Below, piece by piece: positions 1-7,631 of a stretch of 14,002 nt of DNA. Origin of the DNA: MADRE2 sp964397015 (lineage in GTDB: Bacteria > Desulfobacterota > Desulfobacteria > Desulfobacterales > Desulfobacteraceae); assembly GCA_964397015.1 (NCBI GenBank), contig CAYNHL010000096.1:1-14002 (forward strand), read 5' to 3'. A program made the position numbers and the translations under genes. The first letter of the stretch is position 1. Each line of letters begins with the position of its first letter. The notes beneath the pieces were generated by a model that had not been told where the DNA came from, made no database searches, and saw nothing but the letters and a program-made list of their open reading frames with translations.

Positions 1-69
1 TTCAATGCGCGGGGACAGGCCCGCGGGTGTTTTAATCTCATAGCTGATTTTTTTTTCGGCAGCAGTCAT
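1..69 (-). CDS. N-terminus of a gene running off the window (unidentified)
   Basis: An ATG at 69-67 opens a frame without stops to the window edge, giving 23 residues that begin MTAAEKKISYEIKTPAG and end LSPRIE. A strong Shine-Dalgarno (GGAGGGAG on the minus strand, bases 72-79) sits a few bases upstream of the ATG. The ATG lies only 11 bases after the stop of the helicase gene, so the two genes are probably transcribed together. The tail L-S-P-R-I-E recalls the N-terminal part of glycyl radical enzymes (pyruvate formate-lyase family), but 23 residues are too few to assign a family, and I treat that as a weak guess only. Confidence 0.6.
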   Translation of the reverse strand, partial: MTAAEKKISYEIKTPAGLSPRIE

Positions 70-80
70 GGGCTCCCTCC

Positions 81-3000
81 TTACAGACCCTGGTTTTTTA
101 GATAAAGTTCAGGCAGAACTATTTTTATCTCTTTTTCCGAGTCTTCTTTATGCCAGTAGACGATATAATTGACCTTGGCCCGTACTTGTGTATATCCAGC
201 TTGACGGAATGTATTCAGTTTGTCTGAGAACGATTTTGAAAATGTTAATACAGGAGCACCTGTTTTGTCCAGACATCGGTTATCACGGACCATTAATCCA
301 TCACCGCTTTTCAGTTGCGAAATCAGATGCTGTCTTCCTATAATGTAATCAAGCCAAATATCTTTGTGGCTTAAATGCATAACCAGCTGGTTCGGAGGAA
401 ATTGTTTTTCATTATTCCTGATCCGTTCCATTTTTTGAGCTGAAAGATCATCCATAAAATCTGCGTTCAGATGAATGGTCAGGTTCTTTTTCGCCCGTGT
501 CATGGCAACATACACCAGGCGCTTTTTTTCATCATTTTTCAGATCAAAATTATCAAGCATTAAAAAAACATGATCAAATTCTTTTCCCTTGGCCTTGTGC
601 ATTGTTGATACTAAAATAACGTCGCCGGGGTCATCTGAAAAATCCTCCAATCTGGATTCCCTGACAAATACTTCAAAATCTGATCTGTATTTTTTCGCTG
701 GGTTGGCCGCTTCAAATCCCTTGATCATATTAATGCAGATATCCATTTTTGAACTGTGTTTGAATTCATTCCATAAGCTTTGTTTGGCTGCTTTCCATAA
801 ATCCTCGCCGATAATAAACGTGTCGTCCTGCAGATTGAGAAAGTCGATGAAATATCTGATTTCCAACAGGTGATAGAGATTGAACCCCTCATTGGTCTGG
901 ATCAGTTTTGCCGGCATTTGATTTTCAAGCAGCAGCCCTTCGATCTGCAGGGCCTCTTCATTGGTGTGGGTCAAGACACAGGTTGTTCCCTTAAGCCTTG
1001 TGGCAAGAAGGTCCTCAACAAGAGGGGAGATCAGATTGCGGCTTTTGTATCGGATGATTCTTATCTTCCCGCAGTCTGCCTGTCTGGCGACAATTGGATC
1101 TTTTTTTAAACGGCGGCTGATCTTTTTTGCAAAATTGTTTGTAAATTCAACCAGATTATTTTTGCTTCTGTAATTTTCAACAAGTTGATGCATCTGCGCG
1201 TTTTTGTCGGAAATAAGCTGCTCGAGATATTTTGAACTCGATCCCCTGAATTCATAAATATTCTGGTCATCATCTCCCACAGCAATGATTCGCATGTCAG
1301 TGTTCTGATCGGCCAGGACATTGATCAGGGCGTATTCATCTACGTCCATATCCTGAGCTTCGTCAATCACAACAACGGCTTTGGCAATCCTGGCAGGTTC
1401 AACCTGACCGTTCTGTATTGCGGTAATCGTTTGTCTGATAATACCGCTGGATTTTTCAAGGTTTCCAATCTTCCCAAGCAGATCAAAACAATAGGAATGA
1501 AATGTCTTTATCTCGATAAAATTCGCTGCATTGCCAATCAGTGAAATCAGCCGCTTCTTGAATTCTGTTGCCGCAGCCCTTGAAAATGTGACCATGAGCA
1601 ACTGCTCATGCTTTATATCTTCCATTAACAGCAGGGATGCCAGCTTATGAACCAGCACTCTTGTCTTGCCGCTTCCAGGGCCTGCGGCAACCACCATATA
1701 TTGCGTTTTATTATCTTTTATAATGTTTAACTGGGCCGGTGAAAGTTCCCCGAAAAGCTGTCTGAATTTGCCCGGCGTAATATTTCTTTTGATTTCATTT
1801 CCCCGGCTGCCTTTAAAATATCTGCGGAGAAATGAAGGATAGTTTAACTGGAAATAATCCTCTACAAACTGCAAAGCGGCCTTGTAATCCTGGATCATTT
1901 TTCTGGCATATTCGCCCACAATGTGAATCTGCTCCACCTTGTTTTCGTAAAACTGCCCCAGTTTTTTATAATCCGCATTTTTGTATTGTCTCCTGTTGTC
2001 CTTTTCCAGTCTTTCAATAGACAGCCGGTTATAGACGACCAGAAAACCGCCTTCGATCCTAATGGCACCAATCCTGGAAAGATAGAACAGGGTGTCTTCT
2101 ATTTCATCAACGCTGGTTTTTTGCCTGAAAAGCGATCCAGCACGTTCATATGCCGCCTTTAATTCGAGCACAGAAAACTCAATCAGAGCAAGGTCCTCCC
2201 CTATAGTGTGTTTATCCTCACCAGATGTTTCTGTACTATCTTCAGCACTCTTTTTTTTGCTTCTGTCATAAAGCAGTTCAATAATAAACTGCGCCAGTTC
2301 ATGCCGTTTTTGAAGTTTTTGTTTAAATACTTCTCTGGGTTGGGTTAATGTGGCGGAAAATGAGTTTTTAGAATATTCATGATGGCTTCTTTTTATCCAG
2401 TTTTTGATGGACCAGAAATTAAGTATGGTTTTAATATTGGCGGGATTCACATTAGGGTATCCCATCTCTTGGGCCTGCTCATTGAGTTCTTTGATATGAC
2501 AAATGGTTTCCTGCTGGTCAACACGCGTCAATAAAAAATTTTCAAGGCCTGCAAATGTCTGCACAATAGCAAGGGAACGGTTTTGTTTTTCCCCTTTTTC
2601 AATAAAGGCCGTCAGATCCCTGGCATCAGCCAGGATTTTTTCTTCTCTCAGCAGGGTTATGATATTGATAACATCTTCTTTTACGATCCCCAGGTGGTCA
2701 CTGATATAATCAACCCTTGATTCGGCTGTCTCATCTTTGGCCTGTTGTCTGGTTTTACTCGAGAACAGCTTTTTGATGATCCTTACAGCATGCTGCTTTT
2801 GCTTTTCCTCAAACCTTTTTGATGCTGTGATCCGGTCAATGGCTTCCTGGGCGTTTTTTGTCTGGATACTGCTTGCATAGATCCTGGGCATATTCTGCCC
2901 CCGCTTCAGGTAGCCCGAATTTTCAAGAGCTGCGATGGCAGTTGTCACCCTTGTTTCTATCTCGGCAATATTGTCATCCCAGCCGGCTTTTCTTGCAATT

Positions 3001-4931
3001 TCCAGGGCGGAATTTGAAATTTTTGAGCGGAAACGGGTCAGATCTTTTATTGCCTTCCACACCTGCTGGATTTCTGTGACATTCAGTTTGGTCTGATTCA
3101 AAAGGATAAAATGTTTGCCAAGATCCTCTTCGTTAAACAGGACATAACAGTCTGCCGTGATATTTTCATCCCTTCCTGCCCGCCCGGCCTCCTGGACGTA
3201 GTTTTCAAGTGAATCGGAAATTTCATAATGTATCACCATGCCGACATCTTTTTTATCCACCCCCATGCCAAAAGCGGAAGTCGCCACCATGATCTCGACA
3301 TCACCCCTGATAAAGGCATCCTGATTTTCCATCTTCTCATTTTTATCCATCTTGCCATGATAGGGTTTTGCATGGTATCCGTCTTCAGTCAGCCGTTGTG
3401 CCAGTTTATAAGCCCTGTAGGTCCTTGAAACATAAATAATTTTGGGGCATTTTTTCTGATCAAGTAAATTCCTGAGTGTATGATATTTCTGTGCTTCATT
3501 ATCTTTGAAAAAAACCTTGTACTGCAGATTGGTCCTGGAGGTGTTTGAATTGAAAATTTCAAGATCCAGCTGCAGGTTGTCCATAAAATAGGATTTTATA
3601 TCCTGGATCACCTTTTGTTTAGCCGTTGCGGTAAAACAGGAAACCGGTATCCGGTCTTCCAGGTGTTTTTTCTCCTGAACGGCTTTTATAAATTCTCCGA
3701 TGTACAGATAATCAACCCTGAAATCCTGCCCCCAGGATGAAAAACAGTGTGCTTCGTCAATCACAAAACGGACAATATTTCTTTTCAGAATTAAGTGTTC
3801 GATTGTTCGTGACCGCAGGGATTCAGGAGAAAGATAAAGAATTGAAGCCGTGCCGTCTTCCACCCGTTCAAAAGATTTTGCCCTTTCAATGGGATCCAGG
3901 AGGCCGTTTATGGTGACAGCATCGGTAATCCCGATATTTTCCAGGTTGTCAACCTGATCTTTCATCAAGGACTGTAAAGGAGAGATGACGATGGTCAGTC
4001 CCCTTGCATTTTCTCCGCTCATTAGAGCAGGCACCTGGAAGGCAATGGATTTGCCACCTCCGGTTGGAAATACCGCGAGAATGGATTTCCCGTCAATGGC
4101 AGCCTGGACTGCCTGCTCCTGCAGAGCTTCTCCGCCATAGGCCCTGTAGACGTCAAACTTGAAGAATTTTTTCAGCCCGCTGTAGATATCCAACGCCTGG
4201 TTACAGTATTCGCATCCGGTCAGACATGGATGATTCCTTAAAAGATACATCACCTGTTCAAATTCAGGATATGTTTTCAAGACCCAGGGCGGTGTGATGG
4301 AATAGGGGTCATCCGTGTTGATGAGAGCCAGACAATAAGCAAGTGCAACAGGTGAATCTGTGATTATTTTTGTCAGGCCGGTATGGCTGCAGATCTTGAA
4401 ATGGAATCGTTTTAAAATCAGGGATTCAACTTCAACTGTCTGATCACCATGGAATTCAAAATACCTGAAAAAACCCTGATATCCAGGTTTGTCATGCAGA
4501 AGCAAAAAGAAAATCTGTTTCAGATCATTGTCTAACTGCCTGAAAGCTTGAACCTCATCATGGAAAAGATCTCTTGCCTTAATGGAATCATTTAACGGAT
4601 TATTGATCTCCTGTGTCTGTAATTTATCGTCTTTCAGAAGGGCGTGATAGGGCCTGGCCGGAAACAGCAGGGGAGACAAGAACAGCGTGTCAATGATATC
4701 CGCCTGATCAATCCCTGCTTTTTCAACCGCATGGCTGATATAAGTCAGATCATGATTGATGATATTATGGCCGCATAAAAAACGGGTGTCACAAATAAAT
4801 TCGGTAAACCCTGAAACAGAAACGGAATGGAAGATATCCCTGTTGTCTTTTATGCCTCCGATATCAAGAATTCTGCCGCTTTCAGGATCAATTTCGGTAT
4901 CGGCAAAAACAATGGCATTTTTTCTTTTCAA
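81..4931 (-). CDS. Exonuclease - RecQ helicase - UvrD helicase fusion protein
   Basis: This 1616-residue protein has three enzymatic modules. Residues 1-125 look like a DEDD (DnaQ/RNase T-like) 3'-5' exonuclease: D-T-E at 11-13, GHNIINHD at 54-61 and a possible third motif near N114-D121. A cysteine cluster (C236, C240, C243) precedes an SF2 RecQ helicase at about 260-610: Walker A TGGGKS 290-295, DEAH 392-395, TATA 434-437, and QEAGRAGRD 580-588. Residues 620-1040 are probably RQC/winged-helix and linker. A UvrD/Rep-type SF1 helicase follows at 1060-1490: AAGPGSGKT 1082-1090, DEAQD 1190-1194, GDDDQNIYEFRG 1219-1230, MHKAKGKEFD 1444-1453, and YVAMTRAKKNL 1474-1484. All key helicase motifs are present, so both motors should be active. 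The start is TTG (4931-4929). An in-frame TGA lies four codons upstream, and no ATG lies between that stop and the exonuclease motif. GGAG is present but 14 bases away, so translation may be weak. The likely role is DNA end processing, repair or defence; a phage-defence role is inference only. Confidence 0.92.
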   Translation of the reverse strand: MKRKNAIVFADTEIDPESGRILDIGGIKDNRDIFHSVSVSGFTEFICDTRFLCGHNIINHDLTYISHAVEKAGIDQADIIDTLFLSPLLFPARPYHALLKDDKLQTQEINNPLNDSIKARDLFHDEVQAFRQLDNDLKQIFFLLLHDKPGYQGFFRYFEFHGDQTVEVESLILKRFHFKICSHTGLTKIITDSPVALAYCLALINTDDPYSITPPWVLKTYPEFEQVMYLLRNHPCLTGCEYCNQALDIYSGLKKFFKFDVYRAYGGEALQEQAVQAAIDGKSILAVFPTGGGKSIAFQVPALMSGENARGLTIVISPLQSLMKDQVDNLENIGITDAVTINGLLDPIERAKSFERVEDGTASILYLSPESLRSRTIEHLILKRNIVRFVIDEAHCFSSWGQDFRVDYLYIGEFIKAVQEKKHLEDRIPVSCFTATAKQKVIQDIKSYFMDNLQLDLEIFNSNTSRTNLQYKVFFKDNEAQKYHTLRNLLDQKKCPKIIYVSRTYRAYKLAQRLTEDGYHAKPYHGKMDKNEKMENQDAFIRGDVEIMVATSAFGMGVDKKDVGMVIHYEISDSLENYVQEAGRAGRDENITADCYVLFNEEDLGKHFILLNQTKLNVTEIQQVWKAIKDLTRFRSKISNSALEIARKAGWDDNIAEIETRVTTAIAALENSGYLKRGQNMPRIYASSIQTKNAQEAIDRITASKRFEEKQKQHAVRIIKKLFSSKTRQQAKDETAESRVDYISDHLGIVKEDVINIITLLREEKILADARDLTAFIEKGEKQNRSLAIVQTFAGLENFLLTRVDQQETICHIKELNEQAQEMGYPNVNPANIKTILNFWSIKNWIKRSHHEYSKNSFSATLTQPREVFKQKLQKRHELAQFIIELLYDRSKKKSAEDSTETSGEDKHTIGEDLALIEFSVLELKAAYERAGSLFRQKTSVDEIEDTLFYLSRIGAIRIEGGFLVVYNRLSIERLEKDNRRQYKNADYKKLGQFYENKVEQIHIVGEYARKMIQDYKAALQFVEDYFQLNYPSFLRRYFKGSRGNEIKRNITPGKFRQLFGELSPAQLNIIKDNKTQYMVVAAGPGSGKTRVLVHKLASLLLMEDIKHEQLLMVTFSRAAATEFKKRLISLIGNAANFIEIKTFHSYCFDLLGKIGNLEKSSGIIRQTITAIQNGQVEPARIAKAVVVIDEAQDMDVDEYALINVLADQNTDMRIIAVGDDDQNIYEFRGSSSKYLEQLISDKNAQMHQLVENYRSKNNLVEFTNNFAKKISRRLKKDPIVARQADCGKIRIIRYKSRNLISPLVEDLLATRLKGTTCVLTHTNEEALQIEGLLLENQMPAKLIQTNEGFNLYHLLEIRYFIDFLNLQDDTFIIGEDLWKAAKQSLWNEFKHSSKMDICINMIKGFEAANPAKKYRSDFEVFVRESRLEDFSDDPGDVILVSTMHKAKGKEFDHVFLMLDNFDLKNDEKKRLVYVAMTRAKKNLTIHLNADFMDDLSAQKMERIRNNEKQFPPNQLVMHLSHKDIWLDYIIGRQHLISQLKSGDGLMVRDNRCLDKTGAPVLTFSKSFSDKLNTFRQAGYTQVRAKVNYIVYWHKEDSEKEIKIVLPELYLKNQGL

Positions 4932-4986
4932 ATCTTGTCTTCAGACTCCAAGGTTTAATGTCTTTGCCTATATCCGGCCAAACCCC

Positions 4987-4992
4987 ATTATA
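4987..4992 (-). promoter_or_regulatory. Candidate -10 box for the helicase gene
   Basis: On the minus strand a perfect TATAAT lies 56 bases before the TTG start of the helicase gene. No good -35 at 16-18 bases is visible: the nearest TTG-containing hexamer (TTGTAG) is 21 bases upstream. The region is AT-rich and overlaps the stop of an ATPase remnant, so this is a weak prediction. Confidence 0.25.
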
Positions 4993-5191
4993 TCCTCAAC
5001 ATTTTTAAATATTCTACAATAGAACCAGTAAAATAAAAAGGCAGGAAATCAACTTCGGCATTAGATTGCTTTTTCTTCCGGTTCCAGAATGGCAGCTTTG
5101 ATAGAGGAGATGTTTCAGCAGCGAGAAGTTCCTGGCTGACAATACGGTGAATGTCAATCAAGTTGTCGCCTTTATCTTGCCTGAGACTTGT
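4988..5191 (-). pseudogene. Remnant of a DUF4143-type ATPase (C-terminal part)
   Basis: Read on the minus strand, an open stretch of about 67 codons ends with TAA at 4990-4988 and has a TAA just upstream at 5194-5192. It contains IVSQELLAAE, then LPFWNRKKKQSNAEVDFL. This closely resembles the C-terminal region of AAA_14/DUF4143 ATP-binding proteins, where a 'QELL' helix is followed by an aromatic-W-x-R-x-K segment and 'S-x-AEVDF' of a PD-(D/E)XK-like fold. No ATPase domain is found, and the remainder upstream is stop-interrupted (a 25-codon ATG frame from 5269 to 5192 precedes it in the same frame). The family assignment is from memory of the motif. It explains most of the gap between the helicase gene and the DJ-1 gene. 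Confidence 0.5.
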
Positions 5192-5286
5192 TTAATCCTT
5201 TTGAAGCTGGGCGACCTCAGCAGCCAGAGGGTTCCTGGAGAATACACAGCTTATAATCAGCGACTTCATGTCGCAACACTTGTGGG

Positions 5287-5328
5287 ATGGTGTGGGGGAT
5301 GGGGGTTAAAACCCCCGGCTACCCGATT
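5287..5328 (+). mobile_element. Probable group II intron 3' end (domain VI-like) fragment
   Basis: This is a G-run/C-run hairpin (GGGGG-TTAAAA-CCCCC, 5301-5315) followed by GGCTACCCGAT. It matches 9062-9103 at roughly 36 of 42 positions, and both copies stop matching right after CCGATT, which is how a shared element boundary behaves. A hairpin with unpaired A residues near its loop, ending in ...CTACCCGAT, fits domain VI and the AY 3' end of bacterial group II introns. No domain V is recognisable upstream, so this is a scar. It abuts the end of the DJ-1 gene: the TAA stop of that gene (5329-5327) uses the last two bases of the repeat. Confidence 0.45.
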
Positions 5329-5950
5329 ATGTGCTGATTGCACTCATTAATTCTTCGAAGTACTTGGGCCGACCTGTTTTGAATAAACCGTACCAAGCTT
5401 CCAAGACCGGTTGAGTATAAATATCTAAACGTTTAAAAACATGATAAGCAAAATCTACTGGAGCCATTCCTGATGCCGTAATTAGGTTATTATCAGTTAC
5501 TGCAGGTGCCTCCTCATAAAATGCTGCTCCCTTGTATTGAGTGGCAGCCAGATATCCAAGCGCATTACTTGTATGTCTTCGATTATCCAATAAACCTGCA
5601 CGAGCAAGCCTGGCAGTAGCTCCACAAATGGCTGCTACAGGTTTTGCTGATTCAAGATACATACGAGCTATCTCAATAATTTCAACATTTAAACTTTCAT
5701 CCCAAGCAGTCCCTCCCGGTAATAATAGCATTGCGCTGTTTGAAAAAGATAGCTCATTCAGTACCAGATCAGGCTTTATGCAAACACCCCCGATTGTTGT
5801 TATTGTGTTTCGATTAAGTGCTACAGTCTGAACACGGTAACTACCTGGTTTTTTCTGAAATTGTGGATTGTTTATCCCAGCTATTGCATAACTTGCTTCC
5901 CAATCAGATAAGCTATCAAAAACGTAAAGATGTACATCTTGCTTGTTCAT
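5327..5950 (-). CDS. DJ-1/PfpI family protein (class I glutamine amidotransferase-like)
   Basis: The product has 207 residues, the full length for a DJ-1/PfpI (YoaZ/YdeA-like) protein. The nucleophile elbow is AICGATA with C109. A conserved acidic residue E18 (in SDWEA) is positioned to contact it, and H126 (in RRHTSN) is the likely partner. The pattern LLLPGG at 75-80 precedes the oxyanion region. Family members include protease/chaperone, deglycase-like and stress proteins, and the exact activity is not predictable. The ATG start (5950-5948) has a strong Shine-Dalgarno (AAAGGAGG) six to seven bases upstream. That site lies inside an inverted repeat, and a second long dyad lies further upstream, suggesting regulated expression. 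The C-terminus ends exactly at an intron-like repeat, so the last residues may differ from the ancestral gene. The gene appears to stand alone. Confidence 0.9.
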   Translation of the reverse strand: MNKQDVHLYVFDSLSDWEASYAIAGINNPQFQKKPGSYRVQTVALNRNTITTIGGVCIKPDLVLNELSFSNSAMLLLPGGTAWDESLNVEIIEIARMYLESAKPVAAICGATARLARAGLLDNRRHTSNALGYLAATQYKGAAFYEEAPAVTDNNLITASGMAPVDFAYHVFKRLDIYTQPVLEAWYGLFKTGRPKYFEELMSAIST

Positions 5951-5957
5951 TTATAAC

Positions 5958-5985
5958 CTCCTTTATTATTTCTTAAATAAAGGAG
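5958..5985 (-). promoter_or_regulatory. Perfect 10-bp inverted repeat covering the DJ-1 gene ribosome binding site
   Basis: Arms CTCCTTTATT (5958-5967) and AATAAAGGAG (5976-5985) are perfectly complementary with an 8-base loop. In the minus-strand mRNA the downstream arm contains the Shine-Dalgarno AAAGGAG, so the hairpin would hide the ribosome binding site. It could equally be a protein-binding dyad. Confidence 0.45.
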
Positions 5986-5991
5986 TATTAC

Positions 5992-6014
5992 ACATAACTT
6001 TGACAACGTTATGT
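5992..6014. promoter_or_regulatory. Near-perfect 23-bp palindrome, operator candidate
   Basis: The outer arms are ACATAAC (5992-5998) and GTTATGT (6008-6014), with an inner TTG.CAA. Apart from the central base, only one symmetric pair (positions 8 and 16) breaks the symmetry. It lies about 45-65 bases upstream of the DJ-1 start. That size and symmetry suit a dimeric repressor or activator; no regulator gene is adjacent. Confidence 0.45.
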
Positions 6015-6071
6015 CAGGTATAGAATCAGATTTCTTCTTTATAACTCCAGTTACAGTTTTTCGGGAAAGGA

Positions 6072-6947
6072 TCAACTCGTCAAGACACTGATTTCTTGAA
6101 TCAAGTAATCATTAAAAAATGCATCAGACCAAAGACTCAGCTCATCTTTTTGCCTTGAAGTCTTCAAAAAGGGTTCCACATCATTTTTTGCCAGGGAAAA
6201 ATCAATCTCCTTAACCTTTTTGGATATCAGTCCAATAAGCTTTTCCCTGGTCAACATTTCTGAATGATTCATATGGCCTGTTTGTGACATCTTCTTCTGA
6301 AGATAATGCAAATCACATGGAATATTATTCTTCACAAACCAGATTAAATCATACCAATCTCTGCCCTTGATATTGATTCTTATTGTACGGCATAATAAAG
6401 CATGCATCTTGCCTGCAAACAAACTGGGCAATGTCATGGTTTTAATGGAAAAGGGGATCGGGTGGAGATGATACTTGAGGTCACTTGAAAACCCGATAGC
6501 AGGTTCGTGATCTATTTCCAGTTTTATTTTCATCACGGCATTTTTATGGGTTTTCAAGTTTGAATCAATTTTCAATAAATGGACCAATGTATTTGCTTTG
6601 AGGAAAGCGGAATCGATTGTGTTTTTATTCTTCTTGTCTATTTCTTCTGCATGAACCTCAAATCCCCATAGTTCCAGCTCTGCTTTTATCGCATCAAGGT
6701 ATTTTTTAATACTGAAAGCTTTTTCCGGTTGGTTCAATGAAAAATCCAAATCCTCAGAGAAACGGTCCAGCTTATAAAGAATTCGTAAGGCGCTTCCGCC
6801 GTAGAAAACAGCTTTTTCATAAAATTTGGATCGCCATAAACCAAGCAAAACAATTTCTTGAATAATCTCTTTAAGTGCATTCTCATGATCATGAACTGTT
6901 TGTAATTCATATCTGCTCAGCATTTTTTCAATTTTTTCATCAAACAT
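6072..6947 (-). CDS. abiEii: AbiEii/AbiGii-family nucleotidyltransferase toxin
   Basis: The product has 291 residues, the usual size of AbiEii toxins. The nucleotidyltransferase fold signature is clear: FYGGSALRIL at 48-57, then SEDLDFS at 64-70 with metal-binding D66 and D68. KIKLEID at 140-146 supplies the third acidic residue. FAGKMHALLCR (177-187) and KGRDWYDLIWF (194-204) are the later AbiE motifs. AbiEii proteins are bacteriostatic toxins; a homologue (MenT) transfers nucleotides to tRNA ends, and AbiE systems can abort phage infection. The ATG start (6947) overlaps the upstream antitoxin gene by 8 bases and has an AAGGAAG ribosome binding site inside that gene, so the two are translationally coupled. 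All motif residues look intact. Confidence 0.93.
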   Translation of the reverse strand: MFDEKIEKMLSRYELQTVHDHENALKEIIQEIVLLGLWRSKFYEKAVFYGGSALRILYKLDRFSEDLDFSLNQPEKAFSIKKYLDAIKAELELWGFEVHAEEIDKKNKNTIDSAFLKANTLVHLLKIDSNLKTHKNAVMKIKLEIDHEPAIGFSSDLKYHLHPIPFSIKTMTLPSLFAGKMHALLCRTIRINIKGRDWYDLIWFVKNNIPCDLHYLQKKMSQTGHMNHSEMLTREKLIGLISKKVKEIDFSLAKNDVEPFLKTSRQKDELSLWSDAFFNDYLIQEISVLTS

Positions 6948-7557
6948 AATCTTCCTTTAGACAATCGACCAGTAGTTTTACACTTTTCCGTCTATACCCG
7001 GTTTTTATTTTTTCCAGTAAAGATAAATCAGGCTTTTTGTTGACGCTGTAATCCAGCCGCATCAACTCGAGGAACTCCTTCATTCCATTTTTTGTTGAAA
7101 TATGAGTTTGCATTGCTGTCACGTCGCACAGTGCCTTTTCAGGGGAAGCGATTAAAAATTTTTTTTGATCGCCTAGATCTTCAAGTTGAATACCAATGTT
7201 GAAAACTTTTTTGGGGCAATACCAATAACAGAATCTGCCAATCGGGGTTTCAAACTCCTTCTTTCTTTTCGCTGTCATGCTGATCATCAGTTCAACACGT
7301 TCCGGAATCATATTCCAAAAGGCTAAAGCAGTTTGGCCTGTGATATAGGAAGGCCCATAGATTAAATTAGACAGAACAAACTTGTTATAAGGGTTATTAT
7401 ATTCTTTGCCCAACACATAAAGGCCCTTTTTAACCCTTATGATATCCTTCTCCCTGAGGAGACTTCTGATTTTATCTCTTGGTTTTTTATAATCCCTCAA
7501 AGCATGCAACAGTAAATTGTAATCAAATTCCGAGGGAAGCTGAATTAGGTTTTTCAT
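6940..7557 (-). CDS. abiEi: AbiEi-family antitoxin, type IV toxin-antitoxin system
   Basis: The protein has 205 residues from the ATG at 7557-7555. An alternative in-frame TTG at 7572 would add five residues; neither start has a clear Shine-Dalgarno. The N-terminal winged helix (residues about 5-50) contains PRDKIRSLL and IIRVKKGLYVLG, the classic AbiEi antitoxin N-terminal pattern. The central part YITGQTALAFW and SPEKALCD is typical of the family's C-terminal domain, which neutralises the toxin. AbiEi proteins act as DNA-binding autorepressors as well as antitoxins and do not have to form a stable complex with the toxin. The gene lies directly upstream of, and overlaps, the toxin gene. A near-consensus promoter and an inverted repeat lie just upstream. 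Confidence 0.92.
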   Translation of the reverse strand: MKNLIQLPSEFDYNLLLHALRDYKKPRDKIRSLLREKDIIRVKKGLYVLGKEYNNPYNKFVLSNLIYGPSYITGQTALAFWNMIPERVELMISMTAKRKKEFETPIGRFCYWYCPKKVFNIGIQLEDLGDQKKFLIASPEKALCDVTAMQTHISTKNGMKEFLELMRLDYSVNKKPDLSLLEKIKTGYRRKSVKLLVDCLKEDYV

Positions 7558-7580
7558 AAAATTATCAACCAATATGTCTA

Positions 7581-7607
7581 ATAAAATGGACTTACTGGTT
7601 ATTTTAT
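7581..7607. promoter_or_regulatory. Candidate AbiEi operator
   Basis: ATAAAAT (7581-7587) and ATTTTAT (7601-7607) form a perfect 7-bp inverted repeat whose right arm overlaps the -10 box of the abiE promoter. AbiEi antitoxins are known to bind inverted repeats at their own promoter, so this placement fits autorepression. Both arms are very AT-rich, so chance occurrence is possible. Confidence 0.4.
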
Positions 7608-7631
7608 AGGCAATGATTTAAAAAGTGTCAA
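7603..7631 (-). promoter_or_regulatory. Sigma70-type promoter of the abiE operon
   Basis: On the minus strand a perfect -35 box TTGACA (7631-7626) is followed after exactly 17 bases by TATAAA (7608-7603). The predicted transcript start is near 7596, about 40 bases before the antitoxin ATG. The -35 box contains the TGA stop codon of the upstream zinc-finger gene, so the two units are packed without any spacer. Confidence 0.75.
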
